NCBI GenBank assembly: GCA_003988855.1
Contig: QYAI01000008.1
Coordinates: 248,001-312,000 of the forward strand
Origin: Arachnopeziza araneosa
Lineage: Eukaryota; Ascomycota; Leotiomycetes; Helotiales; Arachnopezizaceae
Direction of reading: 5' to 3'
DNA length: 64,000 bases
The translations under genes were made by a program, and so were the position numbers. The notes beneath the pieces were generated by a model. That model was given only the letters and a program-made list of their open reading frames with translations. It was not told the DNA's origin and made no database searches. Of the stretch, positions 57,769 to 64,000 are shown one piece after another; within the stretch, counting starts at the first letter, position 1; the number at the start of each line of letters is the position of its first letter.

Positions 57769-59011
57769 TTATTGCTTAATGCCAGTCCTCCACCCCACCT
57801 TCATATACGTCTCCATTTTCGCACCGGTGGAGTTCTTAACCAGATCCTCATCCAAAACTACTTCGCCTGGAGGGTATAGGACAATTACGGTACTACCGCC
57901 ATAATAGAAAGCACCCAAGCACTGTCCTCTCCTAACTTCCGCTCCTATGGTATCAACACCACCAACATATTTGATGCTGCCCACAAGCATTGCCCCAACA
58001 GCGATGATAGCAATTGGTGATCCGGTCGAGGAACGTTGCAATGTCATGACTGACCGCTTGTTCTCGCAAAATACGTCCAATGTGCCAGGCTCGTTGATAG
58101 CTTGAGGGTTGACAGTGTAGTAGGCACCAGGTATGTCTTTGATCCCTCGAACAGTACCCGAAACTGGCGCATGCCATCTGTGATAATCTTGCGGTGCGAG
58201 TCGAGCAATGACAATGGATCCTCCATCGAATTGAGCTGCCATCTGAGCATCGTCGAGAAGCCTTTCCAGGGTAAACCCAGACCCCTTGATCCTATCATAA
58301 GATTAATATTTATTCTTTTCCGAGTTCCTATATACTCATAAAAACAAAATTAGAATACACATACCAATACTTTGTAGCAAGATCAACAGTTGGAAATGCT
58401 GTTAAACGACAATCGGCTGGCGAAGAAGTCACCAGGTCGTTCTCCGGTTCTGCAATCGGGCGGGCAGACTCCTTGATTTCGCGAGCGAAGAATTCATTGA
58501 ATGTCGCATAAGAATCTGGATCCGGCTGAACCATTTCGTCGAGTGCACTTTCGAGACCGAATGACTGAATGAATGGTACGATATGCTGTTTGCTATCTGG
58601 AGAGTCATATTCTGCGCCCATCTTTTCGCTTTGGGCCTTCAGCAGATCGAGTGTTCGCTGCCAATGCAGGGCATTTTCCTGCGCTGAGCCATAATAGAGC
58701 AAGTGCATGCCAACTCGAACGTAGATGCTCATTGCCTCCCATGTTTTCTCTCCAGTTTGTCGGTCAAGGACATAATTACCCAAGTGAAACTTATTCTCCA
58801 CGCTCTGAATCGTACCAGCCGGAAGCCATTTAGTTAACCAGGAGTGGGATTCTTCAGAAGTAGATGAGCCGTGGATATGAGAGGTAGGAGGTTGGTTCTT
58901 GTTCTCTGCTCGGGTGGTAAGTTCTTGTAGAGCGCCAGCACTGGCTTGGAAGCCCTCTTCGGTTAGAGGGTGTGGCTCGTAGTCTGTCTCATTTGGGCTG
59001 ACTGACTCCAT
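57769..59011 (-). CDS. Phosphatidylserine decarboxylase proenzyme
   Basis: This pyruvoyl-dependent enzyme makes phosphatidylethanolamine from phosphatidylserine. Exons 59011-58365 and 58291-57769 (73-nt intron) give 389 residues. Family blocks in order: FNEFFAREIKE with RPI, SPADCRL, KYWIKGSGFTLERLL, DYHRWHAPVSG (the catalytic His region), VNPQAINEPG, and the self-cleavage site GGST near 347-350. Cleavage before that Ser creates the pyruvoyl group and the beta and alpha chains. The usual LGST is GGST here, which is common in fungal members. No membrane helix, mitochondrial presequence or C2 domain is visible, so it resembles the short type rather than yeast Psd1 or Psd2. The fold is shared with L-tryptophan decarboxylases of fungal secondary metabolism, so the substrate is inferred. 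Confidence 0.9.
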
Positions 59012-59477
59012 CTTGAAAGGGCCGATGCCTTGGAGTATGACAGATTGTAAGTGAAAGTACGGGGTGTGAAGAAGATTGTGCTGGCAGAGCGGGGGATGCA
59101 GCCGCGGAGAATCAATGGAGAAGCAGCCTATCCTTATGTGAACTGCCCCTCCTGTGGCTGACTTACCTGTTGCGTCAGGTCTCGACGGCGTCGGGGTTAG
59201 ATCAAGGCACCAAAACACCTTGGGATTGGGGGAGGACCCAGTGAGAAGAGTTGTATTCCAATCAAGTGCGAACAATGGCGTCCTGCAGGCTTGATGGAGC
59301 TGAAGGTGAATCCCGAGCCAGGCCTGCTTCTCCGTATCGTCATTCCTTGGCGAAAACAAGCTTTGGAACAGCACAGCCACAGCCTTATCAAGCCACATAT
59401 GGAATCAACAAGACAGCGAGACGAAACAAGAAAGTCATTTTTTAAGACTACATGACTACCCCACCAGATCAATAACC
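59012..59477. promoter_or_regulatory. Divergent promoter region of the PSD gene and USE1
   Basis: 466 bp between two divergent start codons. The minus-strand frame continues through part of it, but it is not coding: the conserved PSD protein starts at 59011. Confidence 0.5.
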
Positions 59478-60514
59478 ATGGCGAGACTATCATCTGCGAA
59501 CCCTCCAGCTTCTCCGTCCGACCCCACCTCCATCAACCTCACTCGCATGCTTGCGCGCCTTCAACAGATTCTTGTCACGCCAGATTCAGAGACCGAAACG
59601 AGGTTGCGAGTTTCGAGCACGGAAAGAGTAAAGCTAGGAAAGGTTGGTCTCTTTCACTTGTGCGGGCAGGGTAAGCAGCTAATCTCTTTGCTAGAACCTA
59701 GAATATGCACGATCTCTGCTGCTCAAATTAGAACAAGATGCAACGAGTATCAAGATCCAAAGTCGGAAGCAGGATACCCAGGCAGAGCTGATACGCAAAC
59801 GAGAAGTGCTGCAACGATTGAATGAGAGACTACAGGAGCTCAATGAGGTAAGTTCCCCTAACTATGCTCCATCTTCATACTCATGGGAAGTAGATGGGTG
59901 AATACGAAACTTCTCACAGAGACGACTCATCAGAGGGCGAAGACCTTTTGGGAGAAGATACTCCTTCTGAGGAAACAGATTCTCACGCCTCGCATGCAGA
60001 CCCCATATCCCAGGCGGATTCTCCAATTGAAACATCTCCCATCATTGCTCCTCCTATCGACGAACTTATCCCACCACTGAAACCCCAAACCACATCCAAA
60101 GAACCGGAATCTACTCTCCGTGCTCGCCACAAGGCTGAGAGAGCAGAACTTCTTGCTCCCGCCTCCACAAGCACCGGAGTCTCAACCGCGACCACCGAAG
60201 CTCTCCTTACACATAACCGCACCGAGCAAGAATCTCTGACTGATTCTCTTCTTCAGATGGCTTCTGCTTTGAAGGAATCCTCTTTCTCCTTTTCTTCTTC
60301 TCTCGAAGAAGAAAAAACGATACTAGACAGCGCGACAAAAGGGCTAGACAGAAACGAACTGGGACTAGAGGCAGCACAGAGAAAGATGGGACTACTCCGG
60401 ACCATGACTGAGGGGAAAGGATGGTTGGGACGTATGATGATGTATGCATGGATCGCAGGATTGATGGTTATTGCGATATTGATAGTCTTTGTTATGCCCA
60501 AGCTTAGATTCTAA
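59478..60514 (+). CDS. USE1: USE1-type SNARE of the ER
   Basis: Tail-anchored SNARE that acts with Sec20 and Ufe1 in retrograde Golgi-to-ER fusion. Three exons (59478-59642, 59695-59847, 59894-60514; introns 52 and 46 nt) encode 312 residues. An N-terminal helical part (TSINLTRMLARLQQIL, ARSLLLKLEQ) is followed by a disordered acidic Ser/Glu/Pro linker (about 107-190). The SNARE helix is about 215-280 (HNRTEQESLTDSLLQMASAL), and the C-terminal membrane anchor is about 287-308 (YAWIAGLMVIAILIVFVM) with a short PKLRF end. Domain order and length fit the Use1 family. All splice joins are phase 0. Confidence 0.9.
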
Positions 60515-61184
60515 GTTTCTATGGTTCGGTTATGTCCTGATGAGATGATGAGTAACGGCAATGGAACTGGGATGGATTATGCATGCGGCGTAAAGAAGGG
60601 AGGAACTATTTGTTCTTCGCTAGATACCATATTTCAATAGAGATACCTGAATTCTTTAACTGATCTTATCACAGCCAGCTACAATATTTAAGTACTAGTT
60701 TATCGGACTATAGTCTGTAAGGAGGTAAAATTCAAGCCGTCGGATGAGACATCTCAACTCCCTTTGGGGTTGCGTGTTTGCCAAATACTTGAGCTGACAT
60801 TTTTCTCGGAGTAGATCTGAGACCTTTTTACCAATGCACAGGGTAAATTCCGAGGTGGATGTCGATCATTGAAAAGATAGTAAATAACTTGAGGTTCTAA
60901 CTTATTTTTGGAATGAGTGCCAAAGGTATAACAGCTTAAATCGTTGGCAACGAACAACTCCTAAGTCAACGCCGAGTAGTTTTGCCATTTTTGTAAAATA
61001 TTTGTGCTTTGCATACACTAAAAAGCGTCACTGCTTTTCTCTCTTCTCGAGATCCATCCGAATAGACCCCTTCTGTAGATTCCCAATCCCACTATCCATC
61101 CACCAGCTTATAATGAAGCATCACGATAAAAATTCTGTTGTTTTGCCTAACCTTCTCTCGCCTTTCGACAAGTTCCTTACCTGA
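60515..61184. other. Intergenic region between convergent genes
   Basis: About 670 bp holding the 3' ends of USE1 and the BRCT gene. No gene seen. Confidence 0.5.
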
Positions 61185-62643
61185 TTAGTTGTTATTGATT
61201 CCACTGAGATCAGCACCATAGTCAGCAATATTCGCCTCAAAGACGCTGGAGCGAATAGTTCCTTCTTCCGTCTCCTCATCGCTAGTCTCGGAATTCTCTT
61301 CATCATCACCAAAAAGCTCAATTTCGAGCGCCTCCTGCTCCTCCTCCCATTCTCTAGCAGCCTGCTCTCTGTACTCCGGCCTCACATAGCCGTAAGGCAA
61401 GGACCCCGTAGCTTGACCCAGCTTCGGAGGTGTATAGCGGAATACTCTATGCTCAACCTCCTGGTCACCGACTTTAAAGACGGTATCCATCATGGCGAAT
61501 CCTTCAAGTCGATCATCCCACTCAATGCCTCCGGTCTTTTCCTTGAAAAATTTCTTGAACTCGATAAATGCGTTAAAAAAAATCATGGGACGTAGATGCT
61601 GTCGGAAGTAGGCGGCGGGTTTATGGTTGTGGTTATATTTGGCACCGAACATGTAGGTCGAGGGCTTGGCGTGAGATTCGAAAAGCTGCGGATGGTTAGT
61701 CTGAATTGTTTACAAGTTGAAAAATGGAGAAGGAATGAATAAAGAGAAGGCACACTTGCATAGAGAGTGTATTTTTCGGTTTGGATAGGTCCACTAACGC
61801 TGACCCTAGTTAACTCAACTTTGTATAGGAAACCATCAGTGTCAAAGTAGATATGATGGAGTTCTGGTTCAGTTAGCATCTTAAAAAGTTGGTTAAACAG
61901 ATTTGCGAAGAATAATGCATCATTGGCTGCCCGAGTGCCATTGGTTGATGGCGGATTGTTGTCAGAAAGTGATTGTTGGAGCAACTTACTAGAATCTGCC
62001 AGGTCCTTGCTTGCTTGGACACCAGCCTCGAACTCTTTTTTTGAGCCATCTCTCGCATATTTAGCCTCCTTAATACGCTTCATAGCTTCTTCTACAAGAT
62101 AGTTGCCGGCAGGTTTCAATTTCTTGACATACTTCTCCTGTGGCATGCCGAGAAGAGAATCAAAAATCCAATCAAGAACGACAATTTTGCATCGATCCAT
62201 CCCAAGAGCTTTAGCCTTTTGGACTTGGGCAACAAGACATTAGCTTTGTGCCTTGAGGATAAGAATAACTTTGCGCAGAGTTGTGGAGAATAAGGGATAT
62301 GAAAATTTGAAGCGGAAGAAATGAAAGGTTCACCTTGGGCGCTATTGCTTTTGTATTCTTCGATAGAGCAAACAAGATGAGTAGAATCATCTTCGATTTC
62401 TTTGCAAAAGGTTCCTCCGTGAGCAGTGATCCAGCCGATGATCTGTTCATGAGAGGTCCTCTTAGTCTCATCGGGATGCTTGGAATCTGTAGGAGAAATA
62501 AAGGAGCCAGCCAAGGAGATACGAAGATTCTTAAAGATAGCTCTCATACGCGGCTCTTTCATTTTCTTCGGCTTGTCATAAGGAGTCTCAGGATAGCCTT
62601 TAGTTTTGGCGATGTAATGGGAACCATGGCGGATAGGAGGCAT
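61185..62643 (-). CDS. BRCT-domain protein with C-terminal WGR-like region
   Basis: Four exons (62643-62334, 62223-61990, 61863-61760, 61685-61185) give 382 residues. After a basic N terminus a BRCT domain spans about 37-128: RISLAGSFIS, HEQIIGWITAHGGTF, THLVCS and the hallmark CKIVVLDWIFDSLL. A linker follows, then a region like the WGR domain of PARP-type proteins (about 180-300): LHHIYFDTDGFLYKVELTRV, EKYTLYLFESHAKPSTYMFG, FKKFFKEKTGGIEWDDR. The tail is acidic. These features suggest a nuclear DNA-repair or PARP-related scaffold; no catalytic domain is present. Two joins are unusual. Intron 2 (126 nt) is stop-free and in frame. Intron 3 appears to be GC-AG (TAT then GCAAGT), which gives KYTLYLFES as expected; GT alternatives add residues or break the frame. 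Confidence 0.82.
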
Positions 62644-63192
62644 AGTGCAAGCGTTACTGTGTTATGTTATGATTAAAGAGTTGAAGTTGTAATGAATAGG
62701 AGTTGCAGCAGTAGAAGTTGCAAAATGCTGAGGTTGCAAATATTGGAGTTGCAACTACTTGAATTTATGGAGAGTCGGAGTTGTCAAAGTTTCAACGAAA
62801 TCTGAACGTCTCAGGAGGTAATATCTTCAGAAAGGTGATCTTTTGAAATGAAGCTGACTCGTGAAAACAAGCTACCTTGCTGTGCGAGGTGAAGTTGAAA
62901 GTAGAAGCAAACCTCATAGGTATCTCGTGGCAAGATATTTAGTCCAGGGAAGTTATTCCTACAAGTAGAACTTAATTCTCGAAGAAAGGGTGAACTTGCG
63001 AGGATATCATTTTATCGCACAAGATGGGAGCTAGGAAGAATTCACAAACAGATACTTACCGCTTAAGCCTGCATCTTTGCTGAGTTTTTGGAGATTAAGA
63101 AGACAAAATGTGGATAAAATAAGAAAAGAGGTTTTTTGTTTAGTTATTTGGACTTGATTTTCGATAGAACTGGAGCTTTTCGTTCATGAAGA
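62644..63192. other. Upstream region of the BRCT gene
   Basis: About 550 bp between the BRCT start and MITE copy C; only the GTTGCA array is notable. Confidence 0.4.
62702..62753 (+). repeat. Four GTTGCA motifs at 15-16 nt spacing
   Basis: GTTGCA occurs at 62702, 62717, 62733 and 62748, about 60-110 bp upstream of the BRCT gene start, with weaker copies (GTTGAAGTTGT) before them. It is either a degenerate tandem repeat or a binding-site cluster. Confidence 0.6.
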
Positions 63193-63413
63193 CGAGGCGA
63201 GCAAAATTCGTCTTCGACGAACGAAAAAATAAAAACCAAAATGTCAATACTTGTCCTAGACAAGCACTTGAAACTTAAAATGCGGAGCTCCTTGATACTT
63301 ATCTTTTATTGTCGGGGGCTTTTATCGACTTTAGTAAGGTAAAGATGCGGTATTTGAGCTTCGACTTTTATGATTTCCTGACGCTTTGGCGAAGACGAAT
63401 TTTGACCGCCTCA
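63193..63413 (+). mobile_element. MITE copy C (near full length)
   Basis: An element of about 221 bp with inverted ends: CGAGGCGAGCAAAATTCGTC at the left and the complement of TGAGGCGGTCAAAATTCGTC at the right, the latter continuing TTCGCCAAAGCGTCAGG. Interior: CAAAATGTCAATAC, CAAGCACTTGAAACTTAAAA, TTTTATCGACTTTAG, CTTCGACTTTTATGATTTCC. It matches copy B in reverse orientation. No coding capacity. Confidence 0.85.
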
Positions 63414-63823
63414 AGAGCTTTTCATCGGTTTAATGAAATACGCTACACACCCTTGATCATTCCATGATTCATGATTACTGCTCTGATACGTGAGAGGTAC
63501 GTACAACTAAGTACCCCGAACAGAAATTCTTTTAGTATCATAGGATTGAAACAAGAAACAACCACCCAATCGCCTCCTTTCGAGTCAAATCATTGCTAGA
63601 TCTTTGATAAGGTTATGATAGGATATGATAGGATATGATAATGAACAAAAGTTCAAGATCCGACGGAGTCTAAGGCTTCCCGATACTAAGCACTAGATAC
63701 AGAGCTCTGGCCTTTTTTTTTGTCGTTGGATCTGAGGGCATGATCCGCTCTTGCAAAACATTTCTGCTTCTACTCTAAACTCGCAGCAAAACAACATTAA
63801 TACTTGTGTTGGTGGGTTTCCCG

Positions 63824-64000
63824 TCAGCGAACACTTCTAGCTGCCTTGATAAATTCCTTTATCTTTGTAGCACTCTTCGTGCCGTTCTCTTCTACGCCGC
63901 TGCTCACATCTACCCCGATAATTCTATCACTCGACGTCCCAGCAGCACGGACAGCATCTGCTACATTGTCTGGAGTCAGACCACCAGCAAGTAACACTCT
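63824..64000 (-). CDS. trpC: 3' end of trifunctional tryptophan gene (PRAI domain), cut by window edge
   Basis: The minus-strand frame enters at 64000 and ends at 63824, giving the last 58 residues. LLAGGLTPDNVADAV and DVSSGVEENG are diagnostic of phosphoribosylanthranilate isomerase, with the end block IKEFIKAAR. In filamentous fungi this domain is the C terminus of the anthranilate synthase II / indole-glycerol-phosphate synthase / PRAI fusion (trpC, trp-1), so the rest is expected right of the window. The fusion itself is inferred. Confidence 0.9.
   Translation of the reverse strand, partial: RVLLAGGLTPDNVADAVRAAGTSSDRIIGVDVSSGVEENGTKSATKIKEFIKAARSVR

Noticed and set aside
59012..59398. 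N-terminal extension of the PSD frame
   Set aside because: Its first codon is not ATG, the sequence is unlike the family, and it overlaps the divergent promoter of USE1.
1..64000. CRISPR arrays, prokaryotic operons, viral genes
   Set aside because: None seen; all tandem repeats are short-period and without spacers, and genes have spliceosomal introns.

Overview
The window reads as nuclear DNA of a filamentous ascomycete (Pezizomycotina). Genes carry many short introns (about 45-60 nt) with GTRNGT donors, CTRAY branch sites close to YAG acceptors, and pyrimidine-rich leaders. Families include a fungal-type trifunctional tryptophan gene, DLT1, USE1, AP-2 alpha and the common fungal helical N-terminal domain. 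The class within Pezizomycotina cannot be fixed from this window. Exon models were built by hand; frames were checked by summing exon lengths and by continuity with the protein family.

Layout. 0-9 kb is gene-poor: the first exon of a gene leaving the left edge (minus strand), a spliced transcript that seems to encode only a 20-residue peptide, tandem repeats and a G-quadruplex. 9.1-19.3 kb is dense: an amidohydrolase-2 decarboxylase, AP-2 alpha, divergent NDUFAF5, a membrane-anchored double-psi beta-barrel protein and a fungal-N-terminal-domain protein. 20.4-27.8 kb holds two large proteins without recognised enzymatic domains (one coiled coil, one disordered) and two gene relics. 28.1-33.7 kb holds an MFS transporter with a MITE in an intron, DLT1 and a small two-exon gene. 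33.7-44.6 kb is mostly decayed or non-coding sequence with two weak small genes. 44.6-48.8 kb holds a tRNA-like gene with an unexpected intron, FAM32A and a large E2 ubiquitin-conjugating protein. 48.9-54.4 kb is the long upstream region of a C2H2 regulator. 57.7-64 kb holds a phosphatidylserine decarboxylase, USE1, a BRCT protein and the 3' end of the trpC-type gene.

The genes form no pathway cluster. They are mainly housekeeping functions: endocytosis (AP-2), ER retrograde fusion (USE1), complex I assembly (NDUFAF5), phospholipid synthesis (PSD), tryptophan synthesis and splicing (FAM32A).

The most unusual signals are: (1) a threonine-tRNA-like gene whose B box is split by a 50-nt segment with full spliceosomal intron signals; (2) a MITE family of about 220 bp with two near-full copies and two fragments; (3) unusual splicing: a 14-nt microexon, stop-free 3n introns and a probable GC-AG intron; (4) a spliced micro-ORF transcript.
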